DNA from: Lachnospiraceae bacterium
Lineage (GTDB): Bacteria; Bacillota; Clostridia; Lachnospirales; Lachnospiraceae
Assembly: GCA_022799175.1 (NCBI GenBank)
Contig: JAAWNY010000023.1
Coordinates: 1-41,960, forward strand
Direction: 5' to 3'
DNA length: 41,960 bases
The number at the start of each line of letters is the position of its first letter. The stretch's first letter is position 1. Made by a program: the position numbers and the translations under genes. This document shows positions 34,679 to 41,960 of this stretch, in pieces. The notes under the pieces are model-generated. The model was not told the origin of the DNA. It searched no databases and saw only the letters and a program-made list of their open reading frames with translations.

Positions 34679-35436
34679 GATACGAGGAGCAGAAGATAGA
34701 GGGCAGGAATGCAGTGTTAGAAGCCTTCCGCTCTGGACGTACGGTAGATAAGTTGTTTGTACAGGATGGTTGTAAAGAGGGATCGGTGCTGAGTATTACC
34801 CGGGAGGCGAGAAAACAAGGGACGATTATTAGCTTTGTTTCCCGGGAGCGGTTGGATGCTATGTCAGAGACGGGGAAGCACCAGGGGGTGATTGCCCAGG
34901 CAGCGGCATACCATTATGCTCAAGTGGAGGATATTTTACAGATTGCAGAGAAGAAAGGAGAGCCGCCGTTCATTTTTTTGTTGGATGGGATAGAAGATCC
35001 TCACAATTTGGGCGCGATCATCCGTACTGCCAATTTGGCAGGGGCTCATGGAGTGATTATCCCGAAGCACCGGGCGGTGGGGTTGACTGCCGTAGTGGCA
35101 CGTACTTCAGCGGGAGCTTTGAATTATACACCAGTGGCGAAGGTGACAAATCTTTCTTCGGCTATCGAAGAATTGAAAAAACGTGGTATGTGGTTTGTCT
35201 GTGCGGATATGGATGGGGATTTAATGTACCGTCAGAATCTGACTGGTCCGATAGGATTGGTGATAGGGAATGAGGGAAGCGGGGTTGGAAGATTAGTGAA
35301 AGAAAAATGCGACATGACAGCGGCGATCCCGATGAAAGGAGATATTGATTCCCTGAATGCTTCTGTAGCGGCAGGAGTGCTGGCTTATGAGATTGTAAGA
35401 CAGCGCCTGGCAGCAGGCAGTGGAAAAGGGAACTGA
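34675..35436 (+). CDS. rlmB: 23S rRNA (guanosine-2'-O-)-methyltransferase, RlmB type (TrmH/SpoU)
   Basis: A 253-residue SPOUT enzyme. The N-terminal substrate-binding domain (YEEQKIEGRNAVLEAFRSG) is followed by the trefoil-knot domain: DGIEDPHNLGAIIRTANLAG, LVIGNEGSGV and IPMKGDIDSLNASVAAG, the three TrmH/SpoU motifs. It methylates a 23S rRNA ribose (G2251 in E. coli for RlmB). It starts inside the mrnC stop (ATGA). Only 32 bases separate it from the transglutaminase-like gene, with no terminator. Confidence 0.94.
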   Translation: MRYEEQKIEGRNAVLEAFRSGRTVDKLFVQDGCKEGSVLSITREARKQGTIISFVSRERLDAMSETGKHQGVIAQAAAYHYAQVEDILQIAEKKGEPPFIFLLDGIEDPHNLGAIIRTANLAGAHGVIIPKHRAVGLTAVVARTSAGALNYTPVAKVTNLSSAIEELKKRGMWFVCADMDGDLMYRQNLTGPIGLVIGNEGSGVGRLVKEKCDMTAAIPMKGDIDSLNASVAAGVLAYEIVRQRLAAGSGKGN

Positions 35437-35468
35437 AATAAGGAATGGAAATAAGGAGGATTGGAATC

Positions 35469-36398
35469 ATGAGAAAATCCAGAAAAAGAATGACAGAAGC
35501 CGTTTTTCTGGCATTGACGATGGTATTAGCTGTACCAGGAAGCATTGCTTTGGCCGAAGGAACAAAAACATCTTCGGTAGTTACCATTAATGAGGACGAG
35601 GTGCCTCTTTCTGCTCGGATGCCGGATGCAACGGGAACCGTGACTTACAGCGGCGGCGGCGCGACTATCGACGCATCCAATACTAGTAACGGCTATTTGA
35701 TGGTAAAGTACACAGGTAGCAATCAAAAAATCAAAGTTCAGATTACTAAAGGGACAACGTATACATATGATTTGAACGCCCGGAATGCTTTTGAGGTGTA
35801 TCCTTTGACAGAAGGGAACGGGAGCTATTCGATAAAAGTATTTGAGAATGTCAGTGGCAATCAGTATGCTCAGCTATTGAGTCAGACGATTTCTGTCTCT
35901 CTCTCCAATGAGTTTGCCCCGTTTTTGTATCCCAATCAGTATGTGAATTTCAACTCGGGAAGTGCGGCGGTGGGAGTGGCGGCCCAACTGGCGGCAGGGA
36001 AAGATCCGATAGGAGTGGTTGATGCTGTGTACAAATATGTAATTGCCAATGTCAGTTATGATTATGGAAAGGCGCAGACGGTTCAGAGTGGATATTTGCC
36101 AAACATTGATTCGACATTGGCTAGCCGTACTGGGATTTGTTTTGATTATGCGGCTTTGATGACGGGGATGCTTCGCTCTCAAGATATTCCTACCAAGTTG
36201 GTAATTGGCTATACAGGGAATTTGTACCATGCCTGGGTAAGTGTTTACATCGCCGGTGAAGGTTGGATTGATAATATTATCCATTTTGACGGACAGAAGT
36301 GGTCCTATATGGATCCGACTTTCATGTCTACGGGTGGTGAAGGTGCGAAGCAGTATGTAGGCACTGGCAGCAATTACCAGGAAAAGTATTCATACTGA
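35469..36398 (+). CDS. Exported transglutaminase-like cysteine protease-fold protein
   Basis: A 309-residue secreted protein. A signal peptide (MRKSRKRM, then TEAVFLALTMVLAVPGSIALAEG, given in two parts) precedes a beta-rich N-terminal region and a C-terminal transglutaminase-like core with the Cys-His-Asp triad in RTGICFDYAALMTGML, LYHAWVSVYI and YMDPTF. Such domains cleave or cross-link peptides. ATG 35469 has AGGAGG (35455-35460) at 8 bases. It lies 13 bases before the PilC/GspF gene and is probably in the same operon, so a role in processing or cross-linking the surface structure is possible (inference). Confidence 0.85.
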   Translation: MRKSRKRMTEAVFLALTMVLAVPGSIALAEGTKTSSVVTINEDEVPLSARMPDATGTVTYSGGGATIDASNTSNGYLMVKYTGSNQKIKVQITKGTTYTYDLNARNAFEVYPLTEGNGSYSIKVFENVSGNQYAQLLSQTISVSLSNEFAPFLYPNQYVNFNSGSAAVGVAAQLAAGKDPIGVVDAVYKYVIANVSYDYGKAQTVQSGYLPNIDSTLASRTGICFDYAALMTGMLRSQDIPTKLVIGYTGNLYHAWVSVYIAGEGWIDNIIHFDGQKWSYMDPTFMSTGGEGAKQYVGTGSNYQEKYSY

Positions 36399-36411
36399 TC
36401 AGGAGGAAGTC

Positions 36412-37464
36412 ATGGCAGGAAAGGCGGATAAGATTTATTCTGGCAGAGAACTGGCAGCATTCTGTATGCAAATATCTCTGCTGTTGAAAGCAGCGGTACC
36501 GCTCTATGAGGGGCTGGCGATTATGGCAGAGGATGCGGTAACGGAGCAGGAGCGAGAGATGCTTAAGACATTGTCTTTGGATGTGGAACTAGGAGATCCG
36601 TTTTTTACCGCGATGGAGAAGGCGGGGTGTTTTCCTTTTTATGTGGTGCGGATGGCAAAGCTGGGGCAACAGACAGGAACTCTGGATCAAATCATGGAAT
36701 CCCTTTCGATTTATTATGAAAAGGAATTTATTATGATGAAAAACATTCGTAACGCCATTACTTATCCCGTGATGATGGCGGCGATGCTTTTGGTAGTGCT
36801 TTTTGTGTTGTTTACTAAGGTAATGCCGGTGTTTGAACAGGTATATATTCAGCTGGGAGTGCAACTGTCGCCCATTTCTGTGGCAGCATCACGGTTTGGC
36901 GGGATTTTCAGTGGCATTGCTTTGTTGCTGTTTGTCTTGGTAGCATTGGTGGCTTTGGCGGCGGCAATCGCTTCTGGTGCGGGACATGCGTTTTCCTGGG
37001 TAGAGCGATTAAAAGATTGGGTGAAGCGGCGGAATAAGACAATGCTGGCTGTGGCAGGACGTCGTTTTACTTCGGTATTGGCCCTGACTCTAAAAAGTGG
37101 TATGGAGTTGGAAAAGGGCATGGAGCTGGCACAGGAACTGGTGGACAATAGCAAGATTGCTGCCAAGATTGGAGAATGTGCCATACAGCTTCAGGAGGGA
37201 ACTAGTTATTTTGAGGCGATGAAGCAGACGGGATTGTTCAGTGGGTTTCATGTTCAGATGATCAAGGTGGGAACGCGTAGCGGACGTCTCGATGAAGTGA
37301 TGAGTGAGATCTCAGAGGATTATGAACAACAGGCAGACGCTTCGATTGACAATATGATTGCTAGATTAGAACCAACTATGGTGGCTGTGTTAGCAATCGT
37401 AGTAGGATTGATTCTGCTTTCCGTGATGTTGCCTTTGGCTGGTGTGTTGGCTGGAATCGGCTGA
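36412..37464 (+). CDS. Type II secretion/type IV pilus inner-membrane platform protein (GspF/PilC family)
   Basis: A 350-residue protein with the duplicated T2SSF domain. The first copy (~11-130) contains FCMQISLLLKAAVPLYEGL; the second (~215-340) contains FTSVLALTLKSGMELEKGMELA. Three membrane segments occur at ~118-142, ~166-195 and ~325-348. It should sit at the base of a pilus or pseudopilus and couple to the cytoplasmic ATPase. It is shorter than canonical PilC (about 400 residues) because the N-terminal extension is missing. AGGAGG lies upstream at 36401-36406. Confidence 0.88.
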   Translation: MAGKADKIYSGRELAAFCMQISLLLKAAVPLYEGLAIMAEDAVTEQEREMLKTLSLDVELGDPFFTAMEKAGCFPFYVVRMAKLGQQTGTLDQIMESLSIYYEKEFIMMKNIRNAITYPVMMAAMLLVVLFVLFTKVMPVFEQVYIQLGVQLSPISVAASRFGGIFSGIALLLFVLVALVALAAAIASGAGHAFSWVERLKDWVKRRNKTMLAVAGRRFTSVLALTLKSGMELEKGMELAQELVDNSKIAAKIGECAIQLQEGTSYFEAMKQTGLFSGFHVQMIKVGTRSGRLDEVMSEISEDYEQQADASIDNMIARLEPTMVAVLAIVVGLILLSVMLPLAGVLAGIG

Positions 37465-37545
37465 TAAGGCAGTTAGCGCCATTTTATATTCGATGTACTG
37501 GCAATCAGAAAAAAAGAATCAGACCTCTGCAAGAGGAGGAATGGA

Positions 37546-37881
37546 ATGAAAAAAAAGAGAGACTGGAGATTTTTGGCAGGTTGCATTTTTTCTGCGGCTG
37601 TGTTTGGCATGGTGGTAGGGATGTTCCTGACAGGGATGGATTCGTTTTTGGTGCGCGCTCGTGCAGAAGGAGCGGAGACGTTGCGCAATGGGATTACCAG
37701 AGCTTGCGTACAATGCTATGCGATTGAAGGAAGGTATCCTCCCAGTGTGCAGTATTTGGAGGATCATTATGGGATCCAGATCGATGAGGAACGCTATTAC
37801 GTATTTTATGATGGCTTTGCTTCGAATTTGATGCCGGATATTACGGTGATTCCGGCAGAAGAAGGACAGAACGGGCAATAA
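37546..37881 (+). CDS. Small single-span protein of the pilus-like cluster, pilin-like
   Basis: A 111-residue protein with one membrane segment (~9-30) followed by a helix-like stretch (AETLRNGITRACVQCYAIEG) and a pseudopilin-like globular motif GRYPPSVQYLEDHYGI, reminiscent of GspG/ComGC-type proteins. The standard prepilin cleavage site (Gly before FTLIE) is not present. AGAGGAGG lies ~7 bases before the ATG. By position and shape it may be a pilin-like subunit; no function is proven. Confidence 0.65.
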   Translation: MKKKRDWRFLAGCIFSAAVFGMVVGMFLTGMDSFLVRARAEGAETLRNGITRACVQCYAIEGRYPPSVQYLEDHYGIQIDEERYYVFYDGFASNLMPDITVIPAEEGQNGQ

Positions 37882-37934
37882 TCAGGGTGACGGTCCTAGA
37901 TGATAGGAACGGATATCATTAAGGAGGAAGTGCG

Positions 37935-38423
37935 GTGCAGCAAAAAAGAGAACAAAAAGGGCAGATCATGGGAACTTTGTTTACCATGCTTTTGTTTCTG
38001 GTATTTGTGATGTGTGCACTTTTCACCGTTCTTGCCGGAGGAAAGGTGTATGAAAATATTGGTAAACGGATGGCAGATAATTACACGGGCAGTGTAGCCC
38101 TGCAATATATTGCCAATAAAGTTCGCCAGGGCGATGCCGCTGGAATGGCTCAGGTTGTGGAAGTCGACGGTACTTCGGTGCTGGAGTTGAGTCAGGATTT
38201 TGAGAGTGGCCGTTATGTGAGTTGGATTTATTATTATGATGGCAGTATTCGGGAACTTTTTACCCGTCAGGACAGTGGTCTGGGATTGCCGGATGGCATT
38301 CCGATTTTGGAGTGTGAGGGGCTTTCCTTTTCACAGGAAGGGCAGCTTCTCACAATAGAGACTGCCGGAGACGGGGGCGGCCGACTGTTATTGTCGCTGC
38401 GAAGTGCAGGAGGAACGCAATGA
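37935..38423 (+). CDS. Small membrane protein of the pilus-like cluster, probably DUF4860 family
   Basis: A 162-residue protein with one N-terminal membrane segment (GTLFTMLLFLVFVMCALFTVLAGG, in part) and a soluble C-terminal domain containing ALQYIANKVRQGD, the kind of region seen in minor pseudopilins of the GspJ type. GTG 37935 has AAGGAGG (37921-37927) at 7 bases. I associate the pattern with the uncharacterised DUF4860 family found in clostridial pilus-like clusters; this is from memory and should be verified. The stop overlaps the next start by 4 bases. Confidence 0.65.
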   Translation: MQQKREQKGQIMGTLFTMLLFLVFVMCALFTVLAGGKVYENIGKRMADNYTGSVALQYIANKVRQGDAAGMAQVVEVDGTSVLELSQDFESGRYVSWIYYYDGSIRELFTRQDSGLGLPDGIPILECEGLSFSQEGQLLTIETAGDGGGRLLLSLRSAGGTQ

Positions 38424-38938
38424 AAAGAAAGGTAGAGAGAAAGGGCGGCTCTAGCTCCGGATTATTTTTGATGGAGATGATCGTGGTCGTCTTCTTTTTC
38501 GTGGTCTGTGCCTCTCAATGCATTTTAGCTTTTGCTACCTCGGAAAAAATGAGTCGTCAGGGCCGGGATTTAAATCAGGCCGTTACCATGGCGGAATCGA
38601 TAGCAGAGGTGTGGAAGGCAGAGGGAGTGGATGGACTTACAAAAAGATTGGGATTTTCACAGGAGAATTCAGGGGAGCTGGAGGGGGGCCTGGTGTATTT
38701 TGCAAAACTGGACGAACAATGGCAACTGGCTGGTGAGAATGTAGGAGAAGATGTCCGCATGGCTCGTGTGGAAATTCGGGAAGAAGGGGAAATTTCAGAG
38801 GCAGTGGTTGTCATGGAAAATCCTACCGGTTCTCCAGAGATTGTATATCGGGGAGAGGCGGCGGAGTTGCTACCGGATTCCGGAGGAAAGGTGGTATTCT
38901 TGTTGACGGTTAAAAAATATGAACGATCTCAGAAGTAG
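38420..38938 (+). CDS. Prepilin-like minor pseudopilin
   Basis: A 172-residue protein. After a basic leader (MKRKVERKGGSSSG) comes LFLMEMIVVVFFFVV, which matches the type IV prepilin pattern: Gly at -1 and Glu at +5 of the predicted mature protein, followed by a hydrophobic helix. The helix continues into AVTMAESIAEVWKAEG as in GspI/PilV-type minor pilins. It is the only member of the cluster with a clear prepilin peptidase signature. Translation is coupled to the upstream gene (ATGA). No prepilin peptidase gene is in the window. Confidence 0.68.
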   Translation: MKRKVERKGGSSSGLFLMEMIVVVFFFVVCASQCILAFATSEKMSRQGRDLNQAVTMAESIAEVWKAEGVDGLTKRLGFSQENSGELEGGLVYFAKLDEQWQLAGENVGEDVRMARVEIREEGEISEAVVVMENPTGSPEIVYRGEAAELLPDSGGKVVFLLTVKKYERSQK

Positions 38939-38952
38939 GAGAATGAGCAAAG

Positions 38953-39414
38953 ATGGCAGATTTTGAGACGAAAAAAAAGGCAAATATCGGTAGCTCGTCC
39001 CTGATTTTGATCTTTATTGTTCTGTGTCTGGCAACCTTCGGACTGTTGTCCTTGGGCAATGCCCGAGGAGATGAGCTTTTATCCGTGCGTAATGCTGCTG
39101 CGGTAAAAGAGTATTATCGGGCAGATGGATTGGGAGAGGAATTTCTACGGCAGGTAGATCAGAGTCTGCAGAAGGCGGATGCGGGCAGTGTGGAGACAGT
39201 TAAAGAGCAAGTGCTGGCAGAGTTTGGAGATTATTATCAGGAAGATAGAAAGAGTTTCCTGACAGATATCCCTATGGATGCCGGACAAGCTTTGCGGGTG
39301 GAGCTGGGGGTGGATTGGCAGAAACGTTCCCTGGAAGTACGATCTTGGAAAGTATATATTCAGGAAGAGTATGAGATTGATCAGTCTGTTCGTGTCTGGA
39401 GTGGAACCGAGTAG
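38953..39414 (+). CDS. Small single-span protein of the pilus-like cluster, unknown
   Basis: A 153-residue protein with one membrane segment (~15-36, LILIFIVLCLATFGLLSLG) and a helical, acidic C-terminal part (EYYRADGLGEEFLRQVDQSL). It has no Glu at position 5 after a Gly, so it resembles a GspK-like minor component only in layout. AGGAG lies 11 bases upstream. I do not recognise the family; the call rests on position and topology. Confidence 0.6.
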   Translation: MADFETKKKANIGSSSLILIFIVLCLATFGLLSLGNARGDELLSVRNAAAVKEYYRADGLGEEFLRQVDQSLQKADAGSVETVKEQVLAEFGDYYQEDRKSFLTDIPMDAGQALRVELGVDWQKRSLEVRSWKVYIQEEYEIDQSVRVWSGTE

Positions 39415-39505
39415 CGATGATAATTCGGATTGTCGAAATGGTTACAGAAAAAGACATGAAAAGTGGGTGTACGGATAAAAGAAAAGCAGGAGAGAAAAGA
39501 AAATT

Positions 39506-40570
39506 ATGAAAATGGAAGAATTGCTGCGTGCGGCAGTGGAAAAGCAGGCGGCGGACATTTTCCTGATACCAGGTATGCCGTTGTCTTATCGGATTGGCGG
39601 AAGAATTGTTAATCACAATGAGGACAAGATATTTCCTCAAGACATGGATAAGCTGATTGAAGAATTTTATAGTATGGCAGGAAACCGGGATATGTCCCGG
39701 GTGAAAAAACATGGGGATGATGATTTTTCAATGGCGATTCCGGGATTGTCTCGGTTTCGTGCTAATGTGTTTCGGCAAAGGGGGTCGCTGGCAGCGATTG
39801 TTCGTGTTATCACTTTCGATTTACCTGATTTCCATTCTTTAAGTATTCCTCAAAATGTGATTGATATTTCCCGGATGACCAAAGGATTTGTGTTGGTTAC
39901 TGGTCCGGCAGGAAGTGGAAAAAGTACGACGCTGGCTTGCATTATTGATGAGATTAATCGTAGCCGGAATGCTCATGTGATTACGCTGGAGGATCCCATT
40001 GAATATTTGCATCGTCATAATCAGAGCGTAGTGACGCAGCGGGAGATACTGACAGACACTGACAGCTATGTATCAGGGTTGCGAGCTGCTCTTCGACAGG
40101 CACCGGATGTGATTTTGGTGGGAGAGATGCGTGACGATGAGACGATCAAGACGGCGATGACAGCGGCAGAGACGGGACATTTGGTGATTTCGACGCTGCA
40201 TACAGTGGGAGCTGCCAATACCATCGATCGTATCATTGATAATTTTCCGCCGAATCAACAACAGCAGATTCGAACGCAGTTATCGATGGTTATGCAGGCA
40301 GTGGTATCGCAGCAGCTGATTCCCGGTTTGGACGGGAAGGAACATCCAGCATTTGAAATTATGTTTTTTAATAATGCTATCCGCAATTTGATTCGAGAAT
40401 GCAAAATTCACCAAATCGACAATATTATTGCGACTTCCCAGGAAGAGGGAATGGTAACGATGGATAACAGTCTGTTGAATCTGTATCGACAAGGATTGAT
40501 TAGCAAAGAAGATACCATTGTACATAGCAATAATAGTGAACTGATGGAAAAAAAGCTGATGAGGCTGTAA
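39506..40570 (+). CDS. pilT: PilT-type pilus ATPase
   Basis: A 354-residue secretion ATPase. Walker A is GPAGSGKSTT (133-142), the Asp box LEDPIEY, Walker B VILVGEMRD and the His box HLVISTLHT. The PilT hallmark AIRNLIRE occurs in the C-terminal part. PilT normally powers pilus retraction; here it is the only motor in the cluster, so it may do more than retract. AGGAG lies ~13 bases before ATG 39506. The gene ends the operon, followed by a strong terminator. Confidence 0.92.
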   Translation: MKMEELLRAAVEKQAADIFLIPGMPLSYRIGGRIVNHNEDKIFPQDMDKLIEEFYSMAGNRDMSRVKKHGDDDFSMAIPGLSRFRANVFRQRGSLAAIVRVITFDLPDFHSLSIPQNVIDISRMTKGFVLVTGPAGSGKSTTLACIIDEINRSRNAHVITLEDPIEYLHRHNQSVVTQREILTDTDSYVSGLRAALRQAPDVILVGEMRDDETIKTAMTAAETGHLVISTLHTVGAANTIDRIIDNFPPNQQQQIRTQLSMVMQAVVSQQLIPGLDGKEHPAFEIMFFNNAIRNLIRECKIHQIDNIIATSQEEGMVTMDNSLLNLYRQGLISKEDTIVHSNNSELMEKKLMRL

Positions 40571-40593
40571 GTAATATCGGAGGAATGAAGATT

Positions 40594-40650
40594 ACTTCGG
40601 GGCAACCAGAGCTGTGTGGATACACACTCTTGTTGCTCCGAAGTTGTTTT
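40594..40650. terminator. Bidirectional terminator between pilT and the DUF4397-like gene
   Basis: Outer arms ACTTCGGGGCAAC (40594-40606) and GTTGCTCCGAAGT (40632-40644) continue inward through AGAG-TGTGT/ACACA-CTCT. TTGTTTT follows. The two genes converge here. Confidence 0.9.
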
Positions 40651-40720
40651 ACGATAAATATTTTATTGCTGCAGAAAATCTAGTTTGGACGATTGGGTAG
40701 CGGTATTATATAGAGCGTGT

Positions 40721-41719
40721 TTAATCTTCAACCGTGAGAACGCGTAGGCCGCAGCCGGACCAAGTATTACCAATGATGTAGGAGGTATAGTTCCTGCCGG
40801 CATTGATGTTGACGGAGAAGGATACCAGAGGCTGTCGGACGGTGGAACCAGTGGCAACGGCGCCGATTACAATGATGGGGAGTTCATGCATAAAGGTGTA
40901 ATTGTTGGAATCTGTAACATAAAACTGATAAGATCCGGCAACCGCCTGTTTGTAGGAGGTGACAGTCTGAAAGTTCACATTGCGGAATACTGTTTCCCCT
41001 CCAGTCAGGAACAGATCGAAAGAGGAACCACTATAAGCCATATTGGCAAAGCGGTAACAACCGGATCGAGAGGGCAGATTGTTACAACCAGTATCAATAA
41101 TACGGATCATTTCCAACCCGCCGGCAGCAGAGTCGGTCAGCACCATGGTCACCTTTTGATTGGCAACAAAAGGAAAGTTTTGTTGCAGAAGAATATTGCG
41201 CATACCATTGGCTCGACGTACAGTAACTGTGTGGAAACCATCCGCAATCCAGTCATAATTACTGACAGATCCGAAACGAGAGTTAGCAGCATAATTGGTG
41301 CTGTCAATATAGATGTCAACAGCAAAGGTATTGGTGGATGCATTTAGAAAACGTACCTGACCAAAATATTGGGGTGAAACAGACGGAGGACCGGGCAAAG
41401 GAGGAAAAGAAGGCAGCCAGGTACATCCGCCAGAATTGTTGCAGTTGCCAGGATAGACGGGACCGCCTTCGCCAGGATTGGGCAGGGGGATGACCGGAAT
41501 TGAGCTAGAGTCATTACCGGGATAGACAGGGCCGCCTTCGCCAGGATTAGGCAGAGGAATGACCGGAATTGAGCTAGAGTCATTACCGGGATAGACAGGA
41601 CCGCCTTCGCCAGGATTAGGCAGAGGGATGACAGGCTCTGCACCAGAATTGGCGGCTGGTTCTGACTCTTCGTGGTTCCCGTTCATAACGCCATTGTAGT
41701 GAGTATCGTTTTCAGCCAT
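40721..41719 (-). CDS. DUF4397-like domain protein with proline-rich tandem repeats
   Basis: A 332-residue protein. The N-terminal ~30 residues are acidic and polar with no signal peptide. Residues ~30-97 hold three copies of a 23-residue proline/glycine-rich unit (IPLPNPGEGGPVYPGN plus SSSIPV or similar). The rest looks like two DUF4397-type beta-sandwich modules, starting near FGQVRFLNASTNTFAVDIYI and GCYRFANMAYSGSSFDLFL. AAAGAGGC lies before the start on the minus strand. DUF4397 is usually found in secreted or surface proteins; without a signal peptide the route out of the cell, or a spore-coat location, is open. Confidence 0.8.
   Translation of the reverse strand: MAENDTHYNGVMNGNHEESEPAANSGAEPVIPLPNPGEGGPVYPGNDSSSIPVIPLPNPGEGGPVYPGNDSSSIPVIPLPNPGEGGPVYPGNCNNSGGCTWLPSFPPLPGPPSVSPQYFGQVRFLNASTNTFAVDIYIDSTNYAANSRFGSVSNYDWIADGFHTVTVRRANGMRNILLQQNFPFVANQKVTMVLTDSAAGGLEMIRIIDTGCNNLPSRSGCYRFANMAYSGSSFDLFLTGGETVFRNVNFQTVTSYKQAVAGSYQFYVTDSNNYTFMHELPIIVIGAVATGSTVRQPLVSFSVNINAGRNYTSYIIGNTWSGCGLRVLTVED
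41448..41634 (-). repeat. 69-bp in-frame tandem repeat in the DUF4397-like gene
   Basis: Two full units (41448-41516 and 41517-41585) and a third partial unit (41586 to about 41634) are nearly identical, with a few synonymous-looking changes. The period of 69 bases encodes 23 residues, so copy-number changes would keep the frame. Confidence 0.93.
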
Positions 41720-41818
41720 AATAATGCCTCTTTGGGTTTTTAATTTACTTTATGTGAGAAGGTTTTTCCAAGTTCCGGTGAGAACGGAAAAATGCCGATA
41801 GAAAAATAAAAAATGTGG

Positions 41819-41847
41819 TTGACAAAATAAGACATGCATGATAATAT
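41819..41847 (+). promoter_or_regulatory. Promoter of tRNA-Thr
   Basis: A perfect TTGACA (41819-41824) with -10 candidates GATAAT (41840-41845, 15-base spacer) or TAATAT (41842-41847, 17-base spacer), about 40 bases before the tRNA. Confidence 0.75.
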
Positions 41848-41887
41848 ATGAAAGGTCGCTCATGCAGAGTGATACAAAAGTGAAGAT

Positions 41888-41960
41888 GCTGCTGTGGCTC
41901 AGTCGGTAGAGCGTCGCATTGGTAGTGCGGAGGTCACGGGTCCGATTCCCGTCAGCAGCT
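41888..41960 (+). tRNA. tRNA-Thr (GGT)
   Basis: A 73-base cloverleaf. Acceptor GCTGCTG pairs with CAGCAGC, and the discriminator is T. D arm: GCTC AGTCGGTA GAGC. Anticodon stem TCGCA/TGCGG with loop TTGGTAG, anticodon GGT. T stem ACGGG/CCCGT. The T loop reads TCCGATT, with C at position 55 where nearly all tRNAs have T. The window ends on the discriminator base, so an encoded CCA cannot be checked. Confidence 0.93.

Noticed and set aside
39506-40570. PilB-type assembly ATPase
   Set aside because: The length, the missing N-terminal PilB domain and the AIRNLIRE motif identify PilT.
41448-41634. CRISPR-like direct repeats
   Set aside because: The units are contiguous without spacers, have a 69-base period and lie in frame inside a coding sequence.

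Overview
The window looks like chromosomal sequence from an anaerobic Firmicute of the class Clostridia, most likely a Lachnospiraceae-type gut bacterium. The evidence is the strong AGGAGG ribosome sites, consensus TTGACA/TATAAT promoters, a ZTP riboswitch, a split PurH, a two-subunit PyrB/PyrI, the ispF-cysS-mrnC-rlmB gene string, a SleB-family hydrolase and the overall protein flavour. This assignment is inference. No insertion sequence, prophage, integrase or CRISPR array was seen.

Layout. Positions 1-6.7 kb carry a YitT-family membrane protein, an orphan sugar-type solute-binding lipoprotein and a 1308-residue hybrid sensor kinase that probably uses it as a sensing partner. A MATE exporter follows on the minus strand. 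From 8.3 to 12.0 kb lie two tandem, diverged small+large subunit pairs of the 3-isopropylmalate dehydratase/homoaconitase family. They sit behind a strong promoter whose upstream ATAA-N7-TTAT dyad and promoter-proximal ATAA half-site match the layout of the citrate-responsive CcpC operator. Then come a SleB-like cell-wall hydrolase, PEP carboxykinase, a HAD phosphatase, a CarD-family regulator, pyrBI (minus strand) and a MacB-like ABC exporter with a membrane-anchored COG1361-type partner.

From 22.3 to 26.5 kb a ZTP riboswitch precedes a PurO-type IMP cyclohydrolase and a stand-alone AICAR transformylase (together replacing bifunctional PurH), followed by hflK and hflC. A 130-bp near-palindrome separates these from carbamate kinase. 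A CPBP protease, a family-2 glycosyltransferase, tRNA-Met, a PAP2-type membrane phosphatase and a lipid kinase follow.

From 32.2 to 40.6 kb there is a tightly packed co-directional run. It starts with the housekeeping genes ispF, cysS, mrnC and rlmB and continues without a visible terminator into a small type IV pilus-like set: a transglutaminase-like exported protein, a PilC/GspF platform protein, four small single-membrane-segment proteins (one with a clear prepilin-like G(-1)/E5 signature) and a PilT-type ATPase. A convergent gene encodes a DUF4397-like protein with a proline-rich 23-residue tandem repeat. The window ends exactly at the last base of a tRNA-Thr gene.

The items most worth a second look are the CcpC-like control of the paired hydro-lyases, the minimal pilus-like operon with PilT as its only motor in view, and the long hairpin repeat whose outer arm recurs 20 kb away.
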